Shown: positions 1-5,471, numbered from the stretch's first letter. The stretch is DNA of 7,650 nt from Thiobacillus sp. UBA2186 (GCA_002327405.1 DCVO01000173.1:1-7650), one strand, 5' to 3'. Program-made: numbers and translations. The notes: a model not told the origin generated them from the sequence alone.

Positions 1-132
1 GCTGCCACCACCGGCCGCGAGCGCATCCTCGACATCCAGCCGCAGGCCATCCACCAGCGCGTGCCGGTGGTGCTGGGCTCCAGGAACGAGGTGGACGTGA
101 TCACCGGCTACCACCACGCGCAGGCGGCCTGA
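1..132 (+). CDS. fbp: Fructose-1,6-bisphosphatase class I, C-terminal end (partial)
   Basis: This is the last 43 codons of a gene that begins before the window, ending in TGA at 130-132. The visible peptide contains ERILDIQPQAIHQRVPVVLG followed by SRNEV. This matches the conserved C-terminal strand of class I fructose-1,6-bisphosphatases, typically GRERILDI-P--LH-RVPV-LGS--EV. The family hydrolyses fructose 1,6-bisphosphate to fructose 6-phosphate in the cytoplasm, in gluconeogenesis and, in autotrophs, the Calvin cycle. The catalytic metal site lies upstream and cannot be checked here. A strong terminator follows within about 20 bp, so this gene ends its transcription unit. The identification rests on a short but distinctive tail. 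Confidence 0.88.
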   Translation, partial: AATTGRERILDIQPQAIHQRVPVVLGSRNEVDVITGYHHAQAA

Positions 133-152
133 AGCCTCTGCGGCAAACCAGC

Positions 153-182
153 AAAAAGCCGGGCCAAGTGCCCGGCTTTTTT
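153..182 (+). terminator. Intrinsic terminator after fbp
   Basis: An 8-bp perfect stem, AGCCGGGC (157-164) with GCCCGGCT (170-177), closes a 5-nt loop (CAAGT). It is followed by a run of six T (177-182). The A-run at 153-157 mirrors the T-run, so the structure could also stop transcription from the opposite strand. It lies 20 bp after the fbp stop codon and separates fbp from the mscS unit. Confidence 0.93.
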
Positions 183-232
183 CATGCCCCCGCTCCCGAG
201 CATACAAGCGCATGCAAGAAATCCGGCTGAAC

Positions 233-261
233 TTTATCGAACCCCTGCTGACTAGTTAATA
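233..261 (+). promoter_or_regulatory. Weak candidate sigma70-type promoter for the mscS-family gene
   Basis: TTAATA at 256-261 resembles a -10 box. TTTATC at 233-238, 17 bp upstream, is a poor -35 match (3 of 6 to TTGACA). The site lies between the fbp terminator and the palindromic element, in the only AT-rich part of the spacer, and the channel gene needs its own promoter after that terminator. Any transcript from here would carry the 279-341 hairpin in its 5' leader. Assignment is by position and weak similarity only. Confidence 0.22.
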
Positions 262-278
262 AACAGCATGTTCTTTCA

Positions 279-341
279 ACCCGGATAATCCATTAGGACG
301 TGAGCGCTGGCTCGAAGAGCCGCCTAATGAATTATCCGGGT
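279..341. repeat. 63-bp palindromic element with nested hairpin
   Basis: Two 19-bp arms, ACCCGGATAATCCATTAGG (279-297) and CCTAATGAATTATCCGGGT (323-341), are inverted copies with one mismatch (290/330). Between them is a second small dyad, GGCTC (309-313) with GAGCC (317-321) around a GAA loop. In RNA this would fold as a long stem topped by a small hairpin. It ends 12 bp before the Shine-Dalgarno of the channel gene and has no T-run, so it is not a classic intrinsic terminator. The shape fits a REP/MITE-like intergenic element or a 5'-UTR structure. The family cannot be named from one copy. Confidence 0.8.
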
Positions 342-364
342 ATAACCCAGATAGGGAGACAAAA

Positions 365-1267
365 ATGGACACACTGCTTGCCTCGCTCGGCCTGAGCGAC
401 GCCGCCACGCTCGGCGCCATGACCCAAAGCGCCATCCATATTGCGATCATCCTGGTCGGCGCCTGGGCGCTCAAGCTGCTCGCCAACAAGGGCATCCGCA
501 GCTTCCGCCTCTACATGGCGAACCGCAAAGACAGCCCGCAGGAAAAACAGCGGCTGGAAACGCTCGGCCGCGTGTTCCGCTACGCCGCCAATGTCCTCAT
601 CACCGTCGTGGCCGGCATGCTGGTCTTCGCCGAACTGGGCATTTCCATCGCGCCCATCCTCGCCACCGCCGGGGTGCTTGGGCTTGCCATCGGTTTCGGC
701 GCGCAAAGCCTGGTAAAGGATTATTTCAGCGGGCTGTTCCTGCTGCTGGAAGACCAGATCCGCCACGGCGACGTGGTGGAGGCCGGCGGCAAGGCCGGGC
801 TGGTGGAAGAGGTCACCCTGCGCTACGTGCGGCTGCGCAGTTACGACGGCAACGTGCACTTCGTGCCGAACGGCCAGATCGACACCGTCACCAACATGAC
901 GCGCGATTTCTCCTTCGCCGTGATCGACATCGGCGTGGCATATCGCGAAAACATCGACGAAGTGTTTTCCGTCATCCGCGAAGCGGGCGAGGCGCTGCGC
1001 GCCGACGAGAAATTCAGGGACCTCATCCTGGAAGATGTCGACATTGCCGGGGTGGACAACTGGGCCGATTCCGCAGTGATGATCCGCCTGCGTTTCAAGG
1101 TCGCGCCGATCCAGCAATGGGCGGTAAGGCGCGAATTCCTGCGCCGGCTGAAGGAGGCCTTCGACGCACGCGGCATCGAGATCCCCTATCCACACCTCAC
1201 CGTGTACGCCGGGCAGAACAAGGACGGGTCCGCCCCGCCGCTGCGCCTGATCACCCAGACGAACTGA
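365..1267 (+). CDS. MscS-family mechanosensitive ion channel
   Basis: The 300-residue protein fits a small-conductance mechanosensitive channel of the inner membrane, a family that opens under membrane tension to release solutes during hypo-osmotic shock. Predicted membrane spans are at about residues 20-40 and 73-92. A pore-lining TM3-like segment at 94-114 is rich in Gly and Ala (TAGVLGLAIGFGAQ), as is typical of MscS. It leads into SLVKDYFSG and the beta-domain at 125-175 (GDVVEAGGKAGLVEEV, then FVPNGQI), and then an alpha/beta C-terminal domain to about 280. Length is close to E. coli MscS (286 residues), without the extra N-terminal helices of MscK or YbdG. The start is ATG 365, preceded by AGGGAGA at 353-359. 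It is a single-gene unit between the fbp terminator and the photolyase remnant. Which MscS subfamily it belongs to, and its gating, cannot be told from the sequence. Confidence 0.93.
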   Translation: MDTLLASLGLSDAATLGAMTQSAIHIAIILVGAWALKLLANKGIRSFRLYMANRKDSPQEKQRLETLGRVFRYAANVLITVVAGMLVFAELGISIAPILATAGVLGLAIGFGAQSLVKDYFSGLFLLLEDQIRHGDVVEAGGKAGLVEEVTLRYVRLRSYDGNVHFVPNGQIDTVTNMTRDFSFAVIDIGVAYRENIDEVFSVIREAGEALRADEKFRDLILEDVDIAGVDNWADSAVMIRLRFKVAPIQQWAVRREFLRRLKEAFDARGIEIPYPHLTVYAGQNKDGSAPPLRLITQTN

Positions 1268-1404
1268 TTCAGCCGGGCTTTTTTCGCGCTGCAGCTTGTG
1301 TTCCACCATGGGGGCCGGGTAATCGCGCCCTGGGAAAAGGCGGCCTGGTCGGAGAGGCGCAGATCGCGCCGCAGCCACGCCAGCGAAATATCACGTTCAA
1401 TCAT
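1268..1404 (-). pseudogene. DNA photolyase remnant (N- and C-terminal ends only, frameshifted)
   Basis: Reading the minus strand from ATG at 1404, the first 25 codons give MIERDISLAWLRRDLRLSDQ and then AAFSQ. This is the photolyase/cryptochrome N-terminal signature W-[FL]-R-R-D-L-R-L-x-D. From about 1330 that frame loses similarity. The next frame gives RDYPAPMVEHKLQREKSPAE at about 1327-1268, matching the photolyase C-terminus (compare DYPQPIVEHKQAR in E. coli PhrB). A complete photolyase has about 470 residues, so roughly 430 codons including the whole FAD-binding catalytic core are missing and the ends are joined out of frame. The C-terminal frame runs without a stop into the mscS 3' end. 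One extra A in the A-run (minus strand opposite 1279-1284) would give a stop opposite 1269-1271. Nothing here can make a functional enzyme. The photolyase identity is read directly; the deletion is inferred. Confidence 0.78.
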
Positions 1405-1482
1405 GGGCTTGGAGGCGGCCCATAAAACGAACCAATTTCACTTTCCCGGTTCTGAATACACAGTACGAAGTGTGGAGGTAAA

Positions 1483-1515
1483 ATGTTTGAAAGACCATGG
1501 ATACCGTCAACCTGA
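1483..1515 (+). other. 10-codon ORF with strong Shine-Dalgarno overlapping the yqgE start
   Basis: GGAGG at 1474-1478 lies 4 nt before ATG 1483. That ATG opens a 10-codon frame (MFERPWIPST) ending at TGA 1513-1515, 17 nt inside yqgE and out of frame with it. No other good ribosome site precedes yqgE. The ORF could be a leader that couples ribosomes into yqgE. It could instead be the original yqgE start shifted by a one-base loss, since adding one base between 1483 and 1497 would place the two starts in one frame. It has no recognisable product. Confidence 0.25.
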
Positions 1516-2054
1516 CCAACCACTTCCTCATCGCCATGCCCAACATGGCGGATCCCAATTTTTCCGGGACGCTGACCTATATTGCCGACCATGGCGAACA
1601 GGGCGCGCTTGGCGTGGTGGTCAACCGGCCCATTGATCTCGATCTGTCCGCCCTGTTTGATCAAATCGGCCTCTCTCTGCCGGAAAGCCTGCGCGGTCAG
1701 ATCGTGTATCTCGGCGGCCCGGTGCAGCAGGAACGCGGCTTCGTGCTGCACACGCCCACGCAAGCGTATTCCTCCACCCTCAATGTCACCGATGCCGTCA
1801 GCCTCACCACCTCCAAGGACGTGCTGGAAGCCGTGGCGGAAGGCAAGGGCCCCGCCAAGTTCCTGGTTTCGCTGGGCTACTCGGGCTGGTCGGCCGGGCA
1901 ACTGGAGCAGGAGATGGCGCAGAACGCCTGGCTTTCGGTCGAAGCCGACCCGCACGTGATTTTCGACCTGCCGCCGGAAGAGCGCCTGCCCGCGGCCATG
2001 AAACTTTTGGGCATCGATTTTTCCAACCTGTCTGATGAAGCAGGCCACGCATAA
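1497..2054 (+). CDS. yqgE: YqgE/AlgH family protein
   Basis: This is a 185-residue cytoplasmic protein of the YqgE/AlgH (DUF179) family. Conserved blocks occur in order: NHFLIAMP at 8-15, GALGVVVNRP at 36-45, GGPVQQERGFVLH at 73-85 and LGYSGWSAGQLEQE at 126-139. The length is normal for the family. The biochemical function is not established; the AlgH name comes from alginate regulation in Pseudomonas. The start at ATG 1497 is chosen because homologues begin only a few residues before HFLIAMP. The strong Shine-Dalgarno at 1474-1478, however, is 18 nt away and sits better for the out-of-frame ATG at 1483, so initiation may depend on coupling or the region may carry an indel. It opens the ruvX-pyrR-pyrB block, an order also found in Pseudomonas. 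Confidence 0.95.
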   Translation: MDTVNLTNHFLIAMPNMADPNFSGTLTYIADHGEQGALGVVVNRPIDLDLSALFDQIGLSLPESLRGQIVYLGGPVQQERGFVLHTPTQAYSSTLNVTDAVSLTTSKDVLEAVAEGKGPAKFLVSLGYSGWSAGQLEQEMAQNAWLSVEADPHVIFDLPPEERLPAAMKLLGIDFSNLSDEAGHA

Positions 2055-2065
2055 ACCGCGAATCA

Positions 2066-2137
2066 ACAGGGAGGCAAAAGAGGTTAAGGGAGGGAATAAA
2101 TGGCTTTGCACTTCCTGAACCTCCCATTCCTCCCTGT
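2066..2137. repeat. Imperfect 72-bp inverted repeat between yqgE and ruvX
   Basis: Three paired blocks lie in one register around position 2101.5: ACAGGGAGG (2066-2074) with CCTCCCTGT (2129-2137), GAGGTT (2080-2085) with AACCTC (2118-2123), and AGGGAG (2087-2092) with CTTCCT (2111-2116, one wobble pair). In all about 21 base pairs form, with small internal loops and an AT-rich apex. There is no terminal T-run, so it is unlikely to be a strong terminator. Being in register despite mismatches suggests a decaying insertion-type repeat or a maintained RNA fold. The purine-rich left arm also supplies the Shine-Dalgarno-like GGGAGGG of the short ORF at 2100. Confidence 0.65.
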
Positions 2138-2162
2138 GAAGATTAACGGGAGTGTTTCTTGA
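2100..2162 (+). other. 20-codon ORF whose stop overlaps the ruvX start
   Basis: GGGAGGG at 2088-2094 is 5 nt before ATG 2100. The frame encodes MALHFLNLPFLPVKINGSVS and ends at TGA 2160-2162, which overlaps the ruvX TTG start (2159-2161) as TTGA. The peptide is hydrophobic and resembles nothing I know. The geometry fits a translationally coupled leader for a gene with a weak start codon. Most of the ORF lies in the right half of the inverted repeat, so it may also be chance. Confidence 0.25.
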
Positions 2163-2596
2163 GCAAAGGCACCGTCCTCGCCTTCGACTACGGGGTGAAA
2201 CGCACGGGCGTGGCGTCGGGGGAACTGGAAATCGGCGTCGCACATCCCCTCACCACCCTTCAGGCCGAAACGCGCGCCGCACGTTTTGCCGCCATCGACA
2301 AACTGGTCGCCGAATGGCAGCCCGGCCTGCTGGTGGTAGGCCTGCCCTTGCATCCCGACGGAGCGGAACACGAATTGACACGTGCAGCGAGGAATTTCGC
2401 CAAAGAACTGGAAGATCGCTACAACTTGCCGGTTTTCCTGCATGATGAGCGTTATTCCAGCGCAGTTGCGGAAGGCGAACGGCGCGATGCGCAACACGGC
2501 GGTAACCGGAACATGGCAAAATCACGTCCATCCCTCGATGCGCTTGCGGCGCAAATAATCCTGCAAGGTTTTTTCGATGAACGCGCCACTGCCTGA
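2159..2596 (+). CDS. ruvX: RuvX/YqgF family nuclease (pre-16S rRNA processing)
   Basis: The 145-residue protein has the RNase H-like fold signature of YqgF/RuvX: LAFDYGVKRTGVA (7-19, acidic residue D10), VVGLPLHPDG (59-68), DERYSS (96-101) and SLDALAAQIILQ (125-136, D127). These give the three acidic positions expected for two-metal catalysis. The family acts in maturation of the 16S rRNA 5' end and is also annotated as a Holliday-junction resolvase. The start is TTG 2159, the only start in the frame before the conserved N-terminus, with GGGAG at 2148-2152. The family's usual GLPLN-DG has His in place of Asn here. The 3' end overlaps pyrR by 20 bp, indicating co-transcription and coupling. 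Length is normal. Confidence 0.95.
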   Translation: MSKGTVLAFDYGVKRTGVASGELEIGVAHPLTTLQAETRAARFAAIDKLVAEWQPGLLVVGLPLHPDGAEHELTRAARNFAKELEDRYNLPVFLHDERYSSAVAEGERRDAQHGGNRNMAKSRPSLDALAAQIILQGFFDERATA

Positions 2597-3071
2597 TGTC
2601 GCCGGCCTGCTCGACCAGCTGGCCGAGCAGATCCGCCCCGCCATGTCCCCGGACACCGCCCTGGTCGGCATCCATACCGGCGGCGCCTGGGTGGCCGAGG
2701 AACTGCACAAGCGGCTGCAACCGGTGCTGCCCCTGGGCACGCTGGACATTTCCTTCTACCGCGACGACTTCTCGCGCATCGGCCTGCACCCCGAGGTCAA
2801 GCCCTCCGCCATCCCCTTCGTGGTCGAGGACCAGTCCATCCTGCTGATCGACGACGTGCTGCACACCGGCCGCACCGTGCGTGCCGCCATGAACGAGCTG
2901 TTCGACTACGGCCGGCCGGCCTCGATCAAGCTTGCGGTTCTGATCGACCGCGGCGGACACGAACTCCCCATCCGTCCGGATTTTTGCGGCATGGCACTGG
3001 CAATCGAACCGCAACAGAACGTACAATTGCGTCGCAATGAACAAGGCCTCCTCACGCTGACCGTCGTCTGA
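2577..3071 (+). CDS. pyrR: PyrR: pyrimidine regulatory protein / uracil phosphoribosyltransferase
   Basis: This is a 164-residue type I phosphoribosyltransferase. The PRPP-binding loop ILLIDDVLHTGRT is at 88-100. GIHTGGAWVAEEL at 31-43 and YRDDF at 61-65 are typical PyrR blocks, and DRGGHELPIRPDFCG at 124-138 is the PyrR-specific segment that distinguishes it from other phosphoribosyltransferases. In Gram-positives PyrR binds pyr leader RNA and also converts uracil plus PRPP to UMP. In proteobacteria the regulatory mode is less clear. No PyrR-type RNA binding loop or attenuator is visible upstream of pyrB, because pyrR and pyrB overlap. The gene starts inside ruvX (20-bp overlap) and its TGA shares one base with the pyrB ATG (TGATG at 3069-3073). 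It is slightly shorter than the Bacillus protein (about 180). Confidence 0.94.
   Translation: MNAPLPDVAGLLDQLAEQIRPAMSPDTALVGIHTGGAWVAEELHKRLQPVLPLGTLDISFYRDDFSRIGLHPEVKPSAIPFVVEDQSILLIDDVLHTGRTVRAAMNELFDYGRPASIKLAVLIDRGGHELPIRPDFCGMALAIEPQQNVQLRRNEQGLLTLTVV
2607..2630. repeat. 24-bp near-perfect palindrome inside pyrR
   Basis: CTGCTCG (2607-2613) and CGAGCAG (2624-2630) flank the self-complementary core CCAGCTGG (2615-2622), with a single A/C mismatch pair (2614/2623). It covers pyrR codons 11-18 (LLDQLAEQ), just after the ruvX stop codon. In mRNA it would form a stable hairpin near the start of pyrR. It may simply reflect GC-rich codons for an amphipathic helix. Confidence 0.6.
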
Positions 3072-4027
3072 TGCCGGACAACCTGCAACTCACTCCCGAC
3101 GGCAAACTCAAACACCTGCTAACGCTGGATGGCCTGCCATCCCGCATCCTGACCCAGATTCTCGACACCGCCGAAACCTTCATGGACGTCGGCGAACGCG
3201 ATGTGAAGAAAGTGCCGCTCTTGCGCGGCAAGGCAATCTTCAACCTGTTCTTCGAGCCGTCCACGCGCACGCGCACCACTTTCGACATCGCCGCCAAGCG
3301 CCTCTCCGCGGACGTGGTCACGCTCAACATCGCCGCCTCCTCGCAGTCCAAGGGCGAGACCGTGCTCGACACCGTGGCCAATCTCACCGCCATGCACGCA
3401 GACATGTTCATCGTGCGCCACTCGCAGTCCGGCGCGGCGCATTTCATCGCGCGCCATGTCGCCCCGCACATCGCCGTGGTCAACGCCGGCGACGGCCGCC
3501 ATGCCCACCCCACCCAGGGTCTCCTCGACGTCTTTACCATCCGCCGCTACAAGGGCGCCTTCCACAACCTGCGCGTGGCCATCGTCGGCGACATCCTGCA
3601 TTCGCGCGTGGCGCGCTCGCAGATACACGCGCTGACCACGCTGGGCGTGCCGGAAGTGCGCGTGATCGCGCCGCGCACCCTGCTGCCGACCGGCGTCGAG
3701 CAGATGGGGGTGCACGTCTATCACGACATGAAGGCCGGCCTGAAGGACGTCGACGTCGTCATCATGCTGCGCCTGCAGAACGAGCGCATGAAGGGCGCGC
3801 TGCTGCCGTCGGCGCAGGAGTATTTCAAGCTGTTCGGCCTGACCCCGGAAAAACTGGCGCTGGCCAAGCCGGACGCCATCGTCATGCACCCCGGCCCCAT
3901 GAACCGCGGCGTGGAAATCGATTCCGAAGTCGCCGACGGCCCGCAGTCGGTAATCCTGCCGCAGGTCACCTACGGCATTGCGGTGCGCATGGCGGTAATG
4001 TCGATGCTCATGGGGCCGACGGCATGA
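3071..4027 (+). CDS. pyrB: Aspartate carbamoyltransferase catalytic subunit
   Basis: The 318-residue enzyme joins carbamoyl phosphate and L-aspartate to give N-carbamoyl-L-aspartate, the committed step of de novo pyrimidine synthesis in the cytoplasm. The carbamoyl-phosphate site FEPSTRTRTTF is at 61-71 and the loop residue K94 lies in SQSKGE. HPTQGLLD is at 146-153, the aspartate-binding LRLQNER at 233-239, and HPGPMNRGVEI at 273-283. The C-terminal ILPQVTYGIAVRMAVM is typical of the family. All key residues are present, so the enzyme should be active. Length fits the Pseudomonas-type PyrB that works as a dodecamer with PyrC'. No pyrI regulatory-subunit gene is in the window. The start is ATG 3071, sharing one base with the pyrR stop, so translation is probably coupled. 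Confidence 0.97.
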   Translation: MPDNLQLTPDGKLKHLLTLDGLPSRILTQILDTAETFMDVGERDVKKVPLLRGKAIFNLFFEPSTRTRTTFDIAAKRLSADVVTLNIAASSQSKGETVLDTVANLTAMHADMFIVRHSQSGAAHFIARHVAPHIAVVNAGDGRHAHPTQGLLDVFTIRRYKGAFHNLRVAIVGDILHSRVARSQIHALTTLGVPEVRVIAPRTLLPTGVEQMGVHVYHDMKAGLKDVDVVIMLRLQNERMKGALLPSAQEYFKLFGLTPEKLALAKPDAIVMHPGPMNRGVEIDSEVADGPQSVILPQVTYGIAVRMAVMSMLMGPTA

Positions 4028-4052
4028 GAACAAACAGCAACAACTCCTCCGT

Positions 4053-4150
4053 CGTCATTGCGAGGAGGCGCAGCCGACGAAGCAATCCAGTCGAATCAAG
4101 GCTTGGCCTATTCAAACTGGATCGCCACGGCCTGCGGCCTCGCGATGACG
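4053..4150. repeat. 98-bp MITE-like intergenic repeat (CGTCATTGCGAGG type)
   Basis: Termini CGTCATTGCGAGG (4053-4065) and CCTCGCGATGACG (4138-4150) are inverted copies with one T-G mismatch. Inside, GCAATCCAGT (4082-4091) and ACTGGATCGC (4116-4125) form a second inverted pair with one mismatch. The terminal and inner words match the widespread intergenic palindromic repeat of many proteobacteria, with CGTCATTGCGAGG, GAAGCAATCCAG and a mirrored right end. It carries no gene and fills most of the 4028-4193 spacer between pyrB and the dihydroorotase homologue. No clear promoter is visible in the remaining spacer. Confidence 0.88.
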
Positions 4151-4193
4151 AACTTAACCTTGGTCTCCTGAGCCTGGAATTCGGGGGGTGCCA

Positions 4194-5471
4194 ATGAAAA
4201 TCCATATCAAGAATGGGCGCCTCATCGACCCCGCGAACGGCATCGACCGGCCGGCCGACGTTTTCGTCGCCGCCGGCAAGATCGCCGCCATCGGCCAGAT
4301 GCCGGACGGCTTCCACGCCAACAAGGTGATTGATGCCGCGGGCTGCGTCGTCTGCCCGGGACTGGTCGACCTGTCGGTGCGTCTGCGCGAGCCCGGCCTC
4401 GAATACAAGGCCACGCTGGAATCGGAAATGCTCGCAGCGGCCGCAGGCGGCGTGACCTCGCTCGCCATCCCGCCCGACACCGACCCGCCGCTCGACGAGC
4501 CGGGCCTGGTGGAAATGCTCAAGTTTCGCGCCAAGAACCTGCCCGGCCCGCGCGTCTATCCGGTGGGCGCGCTGACGCAAAAACTCGAGGGCAGCACGCT
4601 CACCGAAATGGCCGAGTTGACCGAGGCCGGCTGCATCGCCTTCTCGCACGCCGACGCGCCGTTTGCCGATACCCAGATCCTGCTGCGCGCGCTCGACTAT
4701 GCCGCCACTTTCGACTATCCGGTGTGGCTGCGGCCGCAGGATGCCTTTCTCGCACGCGGCGGCGTGGCGCACGACGGCCCGGTGGCTTCAAGACTAGGCC
4801 TGCCCGGCATTCCCGCGCTGGCGGAAACCGTTGCCATCGCCACCGTCCTGGCGCTCGCGCGCGAATCCGGCGTGCGCCTCCACCTTGCCCGCCTGTCGAC
4901 CCGCGAAGGCGTGGACATGGTGCGCGCCGCGAAACAGCAGGGCATCAAGGTCAGCTGCGACGTGTCCGCCAACCACCTGCATCTGTCGGAGATGGACCTC
5001 ACCCGCTTCGACAGCAACCTGCACTTCCTGCCGCCGGCCAGAAGCCTGCGCGATCGTGATGCGCTGATCAATGGCCTGAAGGACGGCACCATCGACGCCA
5101 TCTGTTCCGACCACGCGCCGGTCGACGACGACGAAAAACAACTGCCCTTCGGAGAAAGCTCGCCCGGCGCCTCGGGCGTGGAACTGCTGCTGCCGCTCAC
5201 CCTGAAATGGGCCGCGGAAAACCAGGTGCCGCTCGCCCAGGCCCTGGCCTGCGTGACGCGCAAGCCCGCGCAAATCCTGGGGGTTGCCAACGGCCACCTC
5301 GGCGTGGGCGCCCACGCCGACATCTGCGTGTTCGACCCTGAAGCCAGCTTTACCGTCACTCCAAAAACCCTCAAGAGCCTGGGCAACAACACCCCTTTCC
5401 TCGGCCTGGAACTGCCGGGGGTGGTGAAGGCCACGGTCATTGACGGGCATGTGGACTACGAGGTCTATTAG
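4194..5471 (+). CDS. pyrC': Dihydroorotase-like PyrC' (non-catalytic ATCase partner)
   Basis: The 425-residue protein has the amidohydrolase layout of type I dihydroorotase: N-terminal beta segment 1-55, barrel 56-350 and C-terminal beta segment. Family blocks include AAAAGGVTSLAIPP (81-94) and SPGASGVELLLPL (323-335). The metal site is destroyed. The usual D-x-H-x-H before LREPG reads DLSVR (59-63), FSDDG reads FSHAD (150-154), the H-x-ED region reads LRPQD (179-183) and the H-x-x-H ligand reads HLAR (230-233). Only the catalytic Asp in SDHAP (305-309) survives. It therefore probably does not hydrolyse dihydroorotate; like Pseudomonas PyrC' (also annotated pyrX) it likely scaffolds PyrB. ATG 4194 is chosen because GGGGGG (4183-4188) is well spaced; GTG 4188 would add two residues. 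Unlike the tight ruvX-pyrR-pyrB joints, it is 166 bp from pyrB because of the repeat at 4053-4150. Confidence 0.93.
   Translation: MKIHIKNGRLIDPANGIDRPADVFVAAGKIAAIGQMPDGFHANKVIDAAGCVVCPGLVDLSVRLREPGLEYKATLESEMLAAAAGGVTSLAIPPDTDPPLDEPGLVEMLKFRAKNLPGPRVYPVGALTQKLEGSTLTEMAELTEAGCIAFSHADAPFADTQILLRALDYAATFDYPVWLRPQDAFLARGGVAHDGPVASRLGLPGIPALAETVAIATVLALARESGVRLHLARLSTREGVDMVRAAKQQGIKVSCDVSANHLHLSEMDLTRFDSNLHFLPPARSLRDRDALINGLKDGTIDAICSDHAPVDDDEKQLPFGESSPGASGVELLLPLTLKWAAENQVPLAQALACVTRKPAQILGVANGHLGVGAHADICVFDPEASFTVTPKTLKSLGNNTPFLGLELPGVVKATVIDGHVDYEVY

Noticed and set aside
229..251. GAACTT followed by GCTGA as a possible sigma-E-type promoter for mscS
   Set aside because: Only 12 bp separate the two elements, where about 16-17 are needed, and other GAAC words nearby have no matching -10.
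332..1378. 348-codon minus-strand frame opposite mscS
   Set aside because: Only its first few dozen codons are informative (the photolyase C-terminal remnant). The rest is the antisense shadow of the channel gene and has no coding character of its own.
1401..2243. 280-codon minus-strand frame opposite yqgE and the ruvX start
   Set aside because: It covers conserved yqgE codons and two structured spacers, and its translation matches no family. It is a shadow frame.
2577..3073. PyrR-controlled attenuator upstream of pyrB
   Set aside because: pyrR and pyrB share a base, so there is no leader region. I see no antiterminator/terminator pair or PyrR loop consensus here or before pyrR.
3119..4033. 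304-codon open frame on the minus strand opposite pyrB
   Set aside because: It mirrors an unmistakable pyrB with all active-site motifs. The antisense translation is low-complexity, rich in His, Asp and Arg, with no family motif, as expected from GC-rich codon bias.
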